64,000 bases of DNA. Origin: Hyperoplus lanceolatus. Its lineage: Eukaryota; Chordata; Actinopteri; Uranoscopiformes; Ammodytidae. Of the stretch, positions 11,913 through 26,622 are shown in pieces. The notes beneath the pieces were generated by a model. The model was not told the origin of the DNA and did no database searches. It saw only the letters and a list, made by a program, of their open reading frames with translations. The DNA is taken from assembly GCA_026929865.2 (NCBI GenBank), contig CM049395.1, positions 15,578,001 through 15,642,000 of the forward strand, read 5' to 3'. Each line of letters starts with the position of its first letter. Position 1 is the stretch's first letter. A program made the position numbers and the translations under genes.

Positions 11913-13546
11913 TGCCTCGTTTCCACCGAGTAGAGCGGGTCGGGTCGGAGCGGCTCAGAGCGGGACAGCTCACTTTTAAGAATTTCGGTGTTGTTTCCAC
12001 CGCCAACCCTACCCTTACTGGTAGGGCGGGGTTTATGACCCTACCCTTACTGGTGGGGCGGGGTTTAAGCTGGACTGCGATAGCCGCCGCCAGAATGTGG
12101 GTCAAACTATTGGGCTGTGGAACAACTGTGGTTAAGCCAGCGGTCTCTTGTTTTTGCATGGTCAAACCAGCCGCTTCTTTATTTATTCCCCCCGTGTTGT
12201 TGAGAGCACAGAGACGGCTCGATGCAACTGATAGAGACAGTGAGCGGCAGTGGGACACAGTGTAGCCAACTGATTCATTTAATGACGAGGAAAAACACCA
12301 CACAATAAACAGTGCCGCGCTCACATTTTCGCCAAAACACATTGACTCTCTTCACTCTAGCCGAGGTGACTACACAAGGCGGAAATGATTCTTTCGACCA
12401 ACTGTGGTCAAGCCAGCGGTCTCTCGTTTTTGCTCGGTCAAACCAGCCGCTTTTTTATTTATTCCCCCCGTGTTGTTGTGAGCGTGTATTTACTACTATC
12501 TAGGCAGTGCATGAAATAGGCCACGCCCATGGCCACGCCCATCGTGGGGGAAAACATTGAACAGCGCTCCATCCACTTTGTATTGAAGGAGACCTGTCTT
12601 CTGCAAACAAACTTAATTAAAATTTAATCAAACATCCATTTAAGAAAAAAACGTTACTTTCTTGAAAGCCATGACTCTTGTTTGTCTATATGAGCTGTTT
12701 TTGTGAAAAATAATTGAGTAGTTTTCAATATTGAGGTGTTTTTGTCCGGTCGGACCGGGTCGGACCCATCGAGGGGGAAACCGTTGAAAACCGTTCCATT
12801 CACTTTGTATTGAAGGAGACCTGTCTTCTGCAAACAAACTTAATTAAAACGTAATCGAACATCCATTTAACAAAAAAACGTTACTTTCTTTAAAGCCACG
12901 ACTCTTGTCTGTCCATACGAGCTGTTTTGTGAAAAATAATTGAGTAATTTTCAATATTGAGGTGTTTTTTCCCGTCCGTGAGGGTTAGCCTACAGCAGAA
13001 GGCTAACATTAGCCTAGCATACAGCATACATTAGTTAAGAGTTTTGTCTCGATATTGAAAATTACTCAATACTTTTTCACAAAAACAGCTCATATAGACA
13101 GACAAGAGTCACTGTCTCTATGAGTTGCACCGAGCCGTCTCTGTGTGTGCAACTCATAGAGACAGTGAGCAAACAGTGCTGGCTGCGGCAGCTACGCAGT
13201 GGGACACAGTGTAGCCAACTGATTAATTTATTGACGAGGAAAAACACCACACAATAAACAGTGCTGTGCTCACATTTTCGCCAAAACACAAGACTATTGC
13301 CGAGGTGACTACACATGGCGGAAATTATTCTTTCGGCCAATCAATTGACGGCAGTGTGTAGCTCCGCATTTTCGGCATCCTTTCAGGCGGCTAGTACCCC
13401 TACGGAGGAGTACTGAGATTTGGAGCGGCTCAGAGCGGTTAGGTGCGCTTAAACCGTACCCTACCCAACTTTTGGCAAATGAAAAGCCAAACTACCCGGA
13501 CCGAACCGCTCCGATTCGACCCGCTCTACTCGGTGGAAACGAGGCA
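11913..13546. mobile_element. PIF/Harbinger-like non-autonomous element, 1634 bp, TTA target duplication
   Basis: Termini are inverted: tgcctcgtttccaccgagta at 11913 and tactcggtggaaacgaggca ending at 13546, extending about 45 bp with few mismatches (gcgggtcg/cgacccgc, ggagcgg/ccgctcc). Both sides carry TTA (11910-11912 and 13547-13549), the 3-bp duplication typical of PIF/Harbinger transposons. The interior has a ~230-bp direct duplication (12560-12740 and 12790-12970), an inverted piece of it at 13040-13110, and a duplicated gtggtcaagccagcggtctc block. No transposase frame is present. Confidence 0.8.
12560..12970. repeat. internal ~230-bp tandem duplication in the Harbinger-like element
   Basis: Both units contain ctttgtattgaaggagacct, caaacatccattt or cgaacatccattt, aaaaaacgttactttctt and ttttcaatattgaggtgttt in the same order. 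The inverse of the last segment recurs at 13048-13110. Confidence 0.8.
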
Positions 13547-13709
13547 TTAGATTAAGAGGGCAGCCTCGCGGCAGTCCAGAGGTCTGGCTAGAAATTTCCC
13601 GCACCCCTGCATGTTTTTATAAGGGGGCCTCCTCGTCTCTCCAGTGCTGGACTGTAAGTGGTTGGGAGTGGGCAGCAGGAGTGTTTGTGCGTGAATTATT
13701 GTTTATGTA

Positions 13710-13741
13710 CGTGTGTGCGTGCGTGCGTGCGTGCGTGTGTG
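13710..13741. repeat. (TGCG)n/(TG)n microsatellite
   Basis: Short tetranucleotide run gtgcgtgcgtgcgtgcgtgcg. Confidence 0.85.
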
Positions 13742-13749
13742 CTGAGTAA

Positions 13750-15280
<1,531 letters not shown>

Positions 15281-15319
15281 TTCTTCTTCTTCTTCTTCTT
15301 CTTCTTCTTCTTCTTCTTT
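15281..15319. repeat. (TTC)n microsatellite
   Basis: About 13 TTC units. Confidence 0.95.

Positions 15320-17635
<2,316 letters not shown>

Positions 17636-17707
<72 letters not shown>
17636..17707. repeat. (GA)n microsatellite
   Basis: About 36 GA units. Confidence 0.96.
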
Positions 17708-17710
<3 letters not shown>

Positions 17711-17836
17711 CAGAACTGCAAGGGAGGCTCAGTGCATTGGGTTTCAAAATAAAAGCATTATGTTCAGAAAAAAAATTCAGTCTAAGTGGGATAGAAAAGA
17801 GAGGTAGATGTGGATCCAGAGGCATAGTAGCAATCA

Positions 17837-20246
17837 CTTAAAGGTGTAGTCAGTGATTCTGGAGATCGCTTGTTGTCAAAATCACTATTTGTCAAAATCA
17901 GTGAATATCTCCTCACAATCCACTAGTTGTGCACAGCCACAAACAATCTGGTGTAAATACACAGCATAGGCTGTGTAAATGGGTATGAAGACAAAGGGTA
18001 TGTAGCAAAATGGGGCCCACCGTAGCCAACAACATGCCTGTTTACAGAGTACAGGTCGTGTATTAACCATAGATAGTATAATATAATATATATATATATA
18101 GTATAATATACTTCTACAAAGACGGACAGTGCAGAAAAAGATATATCACAAAATATCACAATCAATGACAATTATCACAAGCAGATAAGATGAGGATAGT
18201 GTGAATGTAGGTTGACTTCAGTTGCTGCCAGATGAATGGCCACACCGTCGCTCTTTCACGTAGAGATCAGGGAGACCAGAGGCACACATTCATTCCTCCA
18301 TGTTAACCTGGAAGAGGACAGAGAGACAACCACTGAGTCAAACAATACATAAAGAGTCAGATAAAAGTACTGCACTAGGCAATCAATCATTTTTTTCAGA
18401 AAAATAGCGTTTGGAATAAAGGAAGAAACAACAAAAATTGTATATTTATTTTTGAGTTAATGCAGTACGATAACCGTCATAATATCCACGGATAACACAG
18501 CTGCGGAAACACAGCCACAATTGTATATTTAATTTGAGTTTATACGACTGTTATAAAAAAAAATAACCATCGTAGTAACCGTGGAACGGAGCCGGTTTTA
18601 CGGATGCACATAGCCCCTTCATCTATAAACATTATTGAGAGCAAACTTGTGAGCATATATTTTGTCACAAAAGTGTTCCTATGCCATATGTTTAACCCAT
18701 AGATAGTAAAAGGTTTAACTGGACCGCTCAGCCCAACTTTTGTTTCTGAACCGATTCCATTACGTGCCCATCTGACCATAAACAGTCGTTAGCGACATGG
18801 AGCCTTGAAAAAACCTCGGGCCCGGGCAGAGACACACCGGCTCCACAAGCATGCAGCCAACATGATTTATGATATGATTTAAACCGATATTCCACACGTA
18901 TTCAACACAGTACCATGCTCTTAATAAACTGTAAAACAGCGACCCTCACGGCCCAAACACCGCCCGAATCCTCCCGGTGCTCAAGTCATGGTAGTGGCTA
19001 CTAGCTATTTATTTAGCTGGCATAACAGAGCTAACACTGTCACTGTGACACTCGCGAAACTAACAGCTTTTAATTGGTTCTATAGGCTACAGTGTACAGT
19101 TGTAACATAACAATAATAATTGTAAATACAGTGTTACTCACCGAAAACACTGTAAACCACAGTCCTTAATCCATCGTTGGTACAGCCCCAAGCAGCACAC
19201 GGGATGGAGGAATGAACACACTGCTGTCTATTGAGTTAGCATGCTAACCCTTACAACTAGCCTTCGAGGTTGAGTGAGGGACAGAGGCTAGCTGTCAATC
19301 AAGAGGCCACGCCCCTAAAATTCATATATTTTAACTTCCAATAGAATAAAAACTAGCTTGCTAGAAAAAAATTCACCCCCCTCAGAGTTGTCATGGAGAT
19401 ATGAACTAAACATACAGACTAGAATGGTTTTTCAATCCAGGCCTGAAATAGGATTAATAATGCTGTGAAAACGGCATGTTTAACATTGGAGTCAATGAGA
19501 GATGGCTCTCTTCTGCATACAGCCCCCAGTGGCACTTCCGGGTTACTACAGTTGTGGTCACTTCCTTATTGGATACTGGTAAAAATCGCTGAGGTTGGGG
19601 CTTGGTATTAACCAAGCCCCAACCTCAGCGATTTTTACCAGCATCCAATAAGGAAGTGACCTACAACTGTAGTAACCAGAAAGTGCCACTGGGGGTGGGG
19701 CCAAGACGAGCAGTTTTTCTTTGACTCACTTGTTAGATAGGCCATTTTCAAAGTCTTATTAAACCTGTTTACAGCCTGGGCCACAAAACCATTTTAGTCT
19801 GTATGTTTAGGTCATATCTCCATGACAACACTGAGGGGGGTGAATTGTTTTGGCCCACGCTAGTTTTTATTCTTTTGGAGGTTAAAATGTATTGGCGCGA
19901 TCTCTTGAGTGACAGCTCTCCGCCCGTTGTCCCTCACTTTGCCTCGGAGGTATACGCCAGCTATCTTCCTCCCCCTGACGTGATGTCGATTCCCCTTTTC
20001 GGCAAGAGGAGTGAGGCGGAGTAAAAATCTTACAAGATGGCGACGCGCACAAACCAGGATTATTGGATGCCGTGTGAATAACTGAGGACAGCCCGGATGC
20101 TACATCCATATTATTTACTATCTATGGTATTAACTCTGGATTTCCTTCGGCGCACTAACAGTATTGACAGATAGATATTAACTGATTATGACAAAAAAAT
20201 ATTTTGACAACAAGCATTCTCCAAAATTGTTGACTCCACCTTTAAA
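17837..20246. mobile_element. fold-back DNA transposon, ~2.4 kb, with a large central palindrome
   Basis: Outer ends are inverted: 17838 reads taaaggtgtagtcagtgatt with tcgcttgttgtcaaaat, and the right side ends with ttgacaacaagcattctcc, ttgttgactccaccttta. The interior folds around 19607-19610: sequence from about 19225 to 19606 pairs with 19611 to about 19950 (for example tgagggacagag/tgtccctca and cacccccctcagagttgtcatgg/ccatgacaacactgaggggggtg). No transposase is encoded. The segment at 17930-18070 recurs at 60865-60975. Confidence 0.75.
19523..19697. repeat. near-perfect palindrome core
   Basis: The arms at 19576-19606 and 19611-19641 are perfectly complementary around the 4-base spacer atta (ctggtaaaaatcgctgaggt against acctcagcgatttttaccag). 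The pairing continues outward with few mismatches through cacttccttattgg/ccaataaggaagtg to cagtggcactt/aagtgccactg. Confidence 0.9.
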
Positions 20247-20799
20247 GTTGTCGGGTCAGATCACTATTTGTTTTATGTCAGGTGAGAGAAATAACGATAG
20301 GGAGTCCAAGTTCTGTTGAGTTGGAATGTGTGTGAGCTTGGTTTCTGCAATTATAAACAAAAATACAAAAGATTATACACAGATACAATAAAACCAACTG
20401 AAGTTCACCTTAATCTTAAAATGTAAATGATAATAGTATTTAAATATAACAAACCAATACTCTACATAAATACAGACAGCAATGGACCCATGAATACACA
20501 GGAATATTAAGTTAGTGAGACTCTAAATGCAATTTAAAATATGAACTCCAACAAACCAAACCAATTCCTTTCTGTCTAATAGACTCACACTTTCAAAATA
20601 ATGTCTATCAAGCTCTCTAAAAAAGAAAGGAGAGTTTGTCGATATGCTTCACTCATTACTACATCCCCATTTTTACAGTCTTTATGACAGTTTTGAGACT
20701 GAACACATAGTATATTTTTCAGATAAAAGATTTGATTAAATGAAGGTCCAATTAATTAATTAGAAAAGAGAGAAGTGAAAAACGTAAATCAAAACACTG
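20247..20799. other. intergenic, AT-rich, nothing recognised
   Basis: No supported feature. Confidence 0.45.
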
Positions 20800-21440
20800 T
20801 GACACTCCCTCTATTTCTTCAACCAAAAGCTCTTTCTATCAGACCAAAATAAAATCCTCCTTCTCTAACCACAAAAAACTTGTCTCCATCTCCTTTTACC
20901 ACAAGGACCAACTTTTTCCCCGTATCCTTTCTCCCTTTTACCAAGCCACTTTGTCAAAGTTAGATGACATACACTCATCCTTCTCCAACCTACCTTCTGA
21001 AATTACCTTTCCATCAGTCCGCCCAACCACCTGCCCCCTTGAACCCATTCCTTATTGCTCCCAACCATCTTCCTTTTCTCGCAATTCTTATTAACACTTC
21101 CTTTTCAATTGGCTGTTTCCCCTAGGAGGCTATAGAGTGAACCTGGGTGTACAGTACAGTATACAGTATATTAACTCAAAGACCGCACCTATCAGATAAC
21201 TTGGAGAGGATCTGGCTCGCAACATAGTCCATTCACTCCTGGGGTCCCTCAAGGTCCTGTCTTGGGTCCCCTCCTCTTCTCCCTGAACCCTAACTTGTCA
21301 GGCTCTGTTATTTGCTCACCTGGCTCCTTCCACAGCTATGCTGATGAAACCAAACATATTATCTATTTTCCCCAGTTTGAAAGAGAGGTAACACCACAGA
21401 TCCATGCTTGTTTGAAGGACATCTCTTCTTGAATGTCCAG
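20800..21440 (+). pseudogene. degenerate LINE reverse transcriptase fragment (L2/CR1-group-like)
   Basis: Broken frames carry reverse transcriptase motifs in order. A stretch translating as CPLEPIP and later LINTSF..GCFP gives the upstream palm signature. Next comes TPGVPQGPVLGPLLF (about 21240-21285). Last is a catalytic-box relic YADET near 21340, where the second catalytic Asp of YADD is replaced by Glu. Stops and indels interrupt it. The C-terminal half and 3' tail are not recognisable; a (GAT)n run follows. Confidence 0.7.
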
Positions 21441-21465
21441 ACTACTACCTCCCTCCTGGCTAAGC

Positions 21466-21514
<49 letters not shown>
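21466..21514. repeat. (TGA)n microsatellite
   Basis: About 16 TGA units, just downstream of the LINE relic. Confidence 0.95.
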
Positions 21515-21516
<2 letters not shown>

Positions 21517-22000
21517 CAAAAATGCACTTACATGTCGCAGTTATAGGCAGCACTTTGTAGTTTGGCCTATTCGATGCTAATGTACTTACTCTAAATTATT
21601 CTTGCTGTTCTGGTTTTGTACCATGGTTGAAAACACTTATTGGAAGCTGCGTTGGCTAAAAGTGTCAGCTAAACGCAATGTTATGCGATTAGAGGACGAG
21701 GAAAATATCTAATAATAGGAGAATGATGAATTCATATTTCCTTGAAATTAAACAAAGTTATTTTATCTATCCAACACATCAGGTCTTTCCAGGAACCCAA
21801 CCAGGAAATTATTGGAAAATTATAGATACGTGTAGGCTAAATAAAGTAACTATTTTGCTGCTTCATTAGCGCTGAGCCTTAAACATCTATTTTTGAGAAT
21901 ATGTATTGGGACATTTTAAATAACGCTTTGCATCATAAAGGATTCACCGCTTGAAAACTTTATTTTGAAAATCACAGTCTAATACCCCTGGTTTAAACTG
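21515..22000. other. intergenic, upstream of smad6
   Basis: AT-rich DNA with no supported feature. Probably distal promoter territory by position only. Confidence 0.4.
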
Positions 22001-22741
22001 TCTTACTTGACTCTGGTGTGTGCACAGGAGCGTGTGTGCGTGTGCCTTTGTGTGTGCGTCCGAAAAGGACTTGCAGGGGAGTGGAGAGTGGAGTAATTCC
22101 AGCTCTCTTTAAAACAACTTCTCAGCACGGAATCCGTCCCGGAGTTTGGCACTGGAGTCTCCGACCATCTCCGATTCATACCGGGACTCTGCAGCGGGAT
22201 TATTACTTCCACAACCGCGACAGAAATCATCGGGATTTCATTGTTGTACGGATTTATTTTGGGGTGAAGGAAGGATTTTACGGATCAAGGGGTTCACGGA
22301 GTTCAATGAGAAATTCTGGAAAACTTTTGGATTTATGTTCCTGATGCTCGTCTTGTCAATGTAACAGATACTGTTCCTCGAGGGGTTTAACTATGGTTTG
22401 TGGATTCTGTGCGGGACCTCCGGAGTGTTGGGGAGTTCAGTGCTTTGTGAGAGGGCTGGCAAAAGTTGTGGCTTAATTGAGTTGGCGACAGCAGGTCACC
22501 GAGCAGTGACTGTGTGTAGCCATCTCCTTCTACAGACGTTCGGTGATGTTTAACGCAGTGCATGGTTGAATATTACCTTCTAATGCTGCGGGAGAGCCAG
22601 AAAACGGTGACCACCGGCTGCGCGTTTTGTGCGCACCGTGCACAAACCCCCGGTCTTGCGCGACGGGTGTAAATCGATGTGGCATCTCCCGAGACCCCGA
22701 CGGGGCCGTCAGGACACATCCAAAACAGTCTAGGTTGTCGT
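22001..22741 (+). promoter_or_regulatory. smad6: smad6 promoter-proximal region and 5' untranslated region
   Basis: GC and CpG content rise towards exon 1, as in a CpG-island promoter. There is no clear TATA box, and the transcription start cannot be fixed. Several upstream ATGs are present, the last opening the uORF at 22677. Assignment is by position relative to the start codon. Confidence 0.5.
22677..22733 (+). promoter_or_regulatory. upstream open reading frame (18 codons) before smad6 start
   Basis: ATG at 22677 opens an 18-codon frame (MWHLPRPRRGRQDTSKTV) ending with TAG at 22731-22733, eight bases before the smad6 ATG. Both ATGs have poor context (T at -3 for the uORF, C at -3 for smad6). 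The short gap would limit reinitiation, so it could lower Smad6 output if it lies in the mature 5' leader. Confidence 0.5.
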
Positions 22742-23498
22742 ATGTTCAAGTCGAGACGCTCAGGTCTTGTACGGCGACTCTGGAGAAGCCGTCTGGTCAC
22801 CGAGAGCGACGGGCGGGATGGAAGCAGACGAGGTGAGGGGGTACGGAACGCTCCGGGTGGCAGACTCTCAGGAAAGCTCCACAGACACGAGCAGCGGTCG
22901 GTGACACACGCTGACCCGGCTCCGGGACTCACGAGGGAGGCTGGAGACGTGACGGAGAGCGCGGAGAGGGAGGAAGAGGAACAGCCGGACGATGACCGGG
23001 GTGCCATGTGCGTCCCGGAGCACAGGGGCTCTCGGCGAGAGCAGCAGGAGGGCGACAGTAGGACGGTGACGTGTTGTTTGTTTGGGGAATGGGATCTCAG
23101 ACCTCGGAGCCCTGTTTGGGCCCCGAGTAAAGACGGAGGGGTGCCTTGTCAGTGCGCACCGAGGCATGTGGGGTTGGAGGAGGAACTCGCGAGCACTGCT
23201 CACGCTTTTTTGAAAAGACTAAAGGAGAGATCTCTGGACGCCTTGGTGAAAGCTGTAGAGGCCAAAGGAGCGATATCCAGCGAGTGCGTTATGGTGCCGA
23301 GCACTGAGCTGCGGCTCGGTGCCCATCACATCTCTCCGCAGTATCTCCTGTGTAAGGTGTACCGCTGGAGCGACCTGCCGCTCTCAGCACTCCTCAAAGC
23401 GCTGTGCCACTGCCAGAACTTCGGCGCAGGGGAAGCCGCAGGGGAAAGCGCCAAGGTGTGCTGCAACCCCTACCACTACAGTCGCCTATGTGGGCCAG
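22742..23498 (+). CDS. smad6: smad6 exon 1: N-terminal and MH1-like region
   Basis: Inhibitory Smad that blocks BMP (and more weakly TGF-beta) signalling by binding type I receptors, competing for Smad4 and recruiting Smurf ligases; cytoplasmic and nuclear. The start MFKSRRSGLVRRLWRSR is the Smad6/7 N-terminal signature. Residues 106-114 carry the Smad6-type TVTCCLF motif. Residues 145-252 form the reduced MH1-like domain (FLKRLKERSLDALVKAVEAK ... CCNPYHYSRLCGP). The exon ends in phase 1 at a GTAAGG donor (23499). The four exons give about 521 residues against about 496 in human SMAD6. TVTCCLF, the HYSRLCGPE junction and DSTLSYTE in exon 3 favour Smad6 over Smad7. Teleost a/b paralogue not resolved. 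An in-frame GTG at 22679 is not used as start because homology begins at this ATG. Confidence 0.95.
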
Positions 23499-23544
23499 GT
23501 AAGGACATCAACATTGGAGGGGCGGGGTAGGGGGGGACAGAGAC

Positions 23545-24492
23545 CACTAAGTAAATGCATTGAACAAATCAATGACTGGATGTGCCAAAACTTTCTTCAA
23601 TTAAACAGCGACAAAACTGAAGTAATTGTCTTTGGTGCCAGGTATGAACAATCAAAAGTCAGCGCACAGCTTAAATCTGTTATGTTAGAAAGCACACACC
23701 AAGCTAGAAATCTTGGAGTAGTGATAGATTCCGACTTGAATTTCAAAAAACACATTAAATAAATTACGAAGTCAGCCTACTACCACCTTAAAAATATATC
23801 GAGAATTAAAGGGCTAATATCTCAGCAGGACTTAGAAAAACTTGTCCATGCATTTATTTTTAGTAGACTTGACTACTGTAATGTCTTTGCAGGCCTTCCT
23901 AAAAAAATCATTCAGACCGCTTCAGCTAATTCAGAACGCTGCTGCTCGAGTCCTCACTAGGACCAAAAAAGTAGATCACATTACCCCAGTTCTTAGGTCT
24001 TTGCACTGGCTTCCTGTCACTCAAAGAATTGATTTTAAAATATTGATGATGGTCTACAAAGCCTTAAATGGTTTAGGGCCAAAATACATTACTGATCTGC
24101 TGATACGTTATGAGCCGACCAGAGCCCTTAGGTCGTCTGGGACAGGTCTTTTAAAAGTCCCCAGAGCTAGGACTAAACAAAGAGAGGCGGCATTCAGCGT
24201 TTATGCGCCCAATGTCTGGAACGGACTGCCAGAGAGTCTGAGGTCCGCTGAGACTCTCAGCTCTTTTAAATCGGGTCTCAAAACGTTCTTGTTTCCCTTT
24301 TAACCTGTATTTTTTTTGTAAAATGTTTTAATTCTTTTATTTTAATGTTGTATTTTTATCCATGTTTTAAATTTGTTCCTTTTTTGTATTTGTATTCTTT
24401 ATTTGATTTTAACCCTGTGAAGCACCTTGAGTGGCCCTGTGCCTGAAATGTGCTCTATAAATAAAATTGCCTTGCCTTGCCTTGCCTTGCCT
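23545..24492 (+). mobile_element. 5'-truncated L2-like LINE in smad6 intron 1
   Basis: Carries only the end of the reverse transcriptase ORF: WMCQNFLQLNSDKTEVI, then NLGVVIDSDLNFKKHIK, and after a stop (23761) and a frameshift (near 23900) LIQNAAARVLTRT, HITPVLRSLHWLPV, and a C-terminus ending SSFKSGLKTFLFPF at 24303. The 3' end has ctctataaataaaattg and a (CCTTG)n tail, typical of L2-group elements that end in short tandem repeats. The catalytic palm (YADD) is not included. Same strand as smad6; it begins only about 50 bases past the exon 1 donor. Confidence 0.85.
24468..24492 (+). repeat. (CCTTG)n tail of the LINE
   Basis: Five CCTTG units terminate the L2-like copy. Confidence 0.9.
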
Positions 24493-26090
24493 CAGATAAT
24501 ACCTTTTAACTTGCAAAGGATCGAATGGATGCAGCACATTTGGATAGCAGTATAGTTACAAACAATGCCATTCTGTCAATCTGCCCTGCTGAAATGAAAC
24601 CATCACACATCTCATGGGGGGGCCTGAGACTCCCACTGGAGCTCCATAGTCAGGCGGAGGGCCTTCCAACCAGAGGCTAAACATAATCTCATATAAGTGA
24701 TTTATGCTTTTAATAAGATTTTATGTGGCGATAAAGATTAATGAGTCATATGAAGTATAATATATAGCATGAAATTCATGGGAATTTCCAACAAATCCGA
24801 TTTTTTTTTGCCCGAGGCCTGCATGCTGCTGAAGAAGAATGTTGTTATTGTGGATTCAAGTGTCAAACAACGTCGCACGTAAACAAAAAATCACCACTTA
24901 AGTTTACTTTTTGTTTTATTTTCACTGATGAATATTAAAAGTCTTGTTGACTGGTTACATTGACATTATGCCTCAAAATGCAGCACCCATGAGAACAAAT
25001 ATCTCTAACACTCATTTCATGTTTTGTTGCTTGCCCTGCAGATTTATATTATTTTTCAGCTTTTACTTTGGTGAACCATTACTTTGATTTCCTCTCCACA
25101 TTCCAAACACATTACACACTTATTTAAATTCTCGCAAAACTTTGCTGCTTCCCACATCATCCAATTGAAGGTTGCTCTCGAGTTGCACTTAGGCTCCTTT
25201 TTTTCTCTGACAAGGAGGTCCTCCTCTTGTTATTTAGGTGAAGGAGTGCCGATAATATACAGTTTGCATAGTGCTGGCGCCAGACTGACTCGCTGGGTAT
25301 CTGACTGACTGAGGACTCCGGCAATTACTGGCTCTGCTCTTAAAGGGGCCGCAGCCACAAACCCATGTCCACTTTGGACTGCAGGGAATATCGCAGCAGC
25401 AGCATCAGCACTGCTTAGCTTTCACACAGAAGTCAACCTGGGAGGCTGTGTGAATTAAGAATGTCTCAACTGAAGGGAAAGATACATAGTCTGGAAAAAA
25501 TATATTTTCATGTTCAGATAGAACCTGATTCATGATGTTGAATTATTAAGTTAAAAAAAAAGATATATTTTTTTGAACGTTATGGAATCATTCAGCAAAA
25601 ATTGTTCCTCAGGTTTAAGGAAAGATGGTATGTTAATGCATGGGGAAAAAAACGTAATTTATAAACAAGTTACTTTATAAAAAACACATTGTGTGGATTA
25701 GTGTATGGAATCTTATGTGAAGCAGAATATGGCCAAGAATCAAAAACTTCTGTGTGCAGTTACATTCAGGTACATAGTGTCTACTACACTACCATTAGCT
25801 ACAGAAACAGGTTTATCTTTATTTGTTGTGTAATGTTAAATGTAAGGAGTTTTATTCTCATCTGACAATGTTTAATCACTGCAATGGCTCTGTTTTGTAA
25901 GTCCTCTGCACTTGTATGTTCATGACAAAACAAATAATGTAAATTTTATTTGTGTATTGTGTTGTTTACAGTTAACTTAAGTTTTTGATTGTGTTGTGTG
26001 ATCTACTCAGCCCTAGTTTTTTCAGTTAATAATAAAGGTTTAAGACCATACAGTTCTTTCATTTAACATGGCTTTTTTTTGTGTTTCCAG
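24493..26090 (+). other. smad6: smad6 intron 1, remaining part
   Basis: AT-rich intronic DNA without recognised features, ending in a T-rich tract and the acceptor gtgtttccag (26081-26090). Confidence 0.6.
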
Positions 26091-26144
26091 AATCACCTCC
26101 TCCCCCATACTCTCTATCCCATTCAGCTGAACACAAACCACTGG
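26091..26144 (+). CDS. smad6: smad6 exon 2: linker with PPxY motif
   Basis: A 54-base exon joining exon 1 through a split Glu codon. It encodes E-SPPPPYSLSHSAEHKPL, residues 253-270. The PPPY at 256-259 is the PY motif that binds WW domains of Smurf1/2 and related HECT ligases. The acceptor is gtgtttccag and the donor GTGAGT at 26145. The exon is too short to stand out as an ORF and was placed by the conserved sequence and phase-1 borders. Confidence 0.93.
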
Positions 26145-26544
26145 GTGAGTTTGGAAAAATGGCTACCGCACTACAAAACCAGTAAAAAAAATGACACAGA
26201 GCGTGTTATCATCATATTTTTTAAACTGGAAACTAAGATTATGTTTAAAAAGCTGCTTTGTTGGTGAGCATGACATATACGTAGATTTTAAAAATAGGGA
26301 GGCTTTGTTTGTAAAAACAGGCACTCTGCGTCATTGTTTGACGGACTGCATCAGTAGTTATCTTCTTCCTACCAACAACCCAAACCCAAAGCCAACAATA
26401 TGTATAATAAATTAAAATTAAAATATAAACACACACGACATCCTCGAATTTAAGGGGGGCATTTTTGCTTGATACATTTAAACCATCAATTGCCAAAATT
26501 CTAACTCTTCTCCTGTATGTTTGTGCTTTTTCTACACTTACCAG

Positions 26545-26622
26545 ACTCAACTCTGTCTTACACTGAAGCCGTGCGCCCTCTCGTCTCCAGTCCGCCTCAC
26601 ATTACGCCAAGAGACTACATAG
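26545..26622 (+). CDS. smad6: smad6 exon 3: linker
   Basis: A 78-base exon, phase 1 at both ends, between a tctacacttaccag acceptor and a GTGAGT donor. It encodes D-STLSYTEAVRPLVSSPPHIT and PRDYI, residues 271-296. DSTLSYTE is the Smad6-specific linker motif; the rest diverges from tetrapod sequence as I know it. Introns 2 (400 bp) and 3 (18.2 kb) flank it. Confidence 0.9.
   Translation, partial: TQLCLTLKPCALSSPVRLTLRQETT

Noticed and set aside
11827..12342. 171-codon minus-strand frame and 125-codon plus-strand frame
   Set aside because: Both lie in the terminal part of the Harbinger-like element, overlap each other, and show no transposase motif.
21466..21514. Possible CRISPR-like short repeat
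   Set aside because: A plain TGA microsatellite without spacers, in a vertebrate genome.
22679..22741. In-frame extension of smad6 upstream to a GTG
   Set aside because: No ATG in the extension and the conserved Smad6/7 N-terminus starts at the ATG at 22742.
22573..23203. Minus-strand frames of 144 and 111 codons over smad6 exon 1
   Set aside because: GC-rich shadow of the coding exon; no homology.
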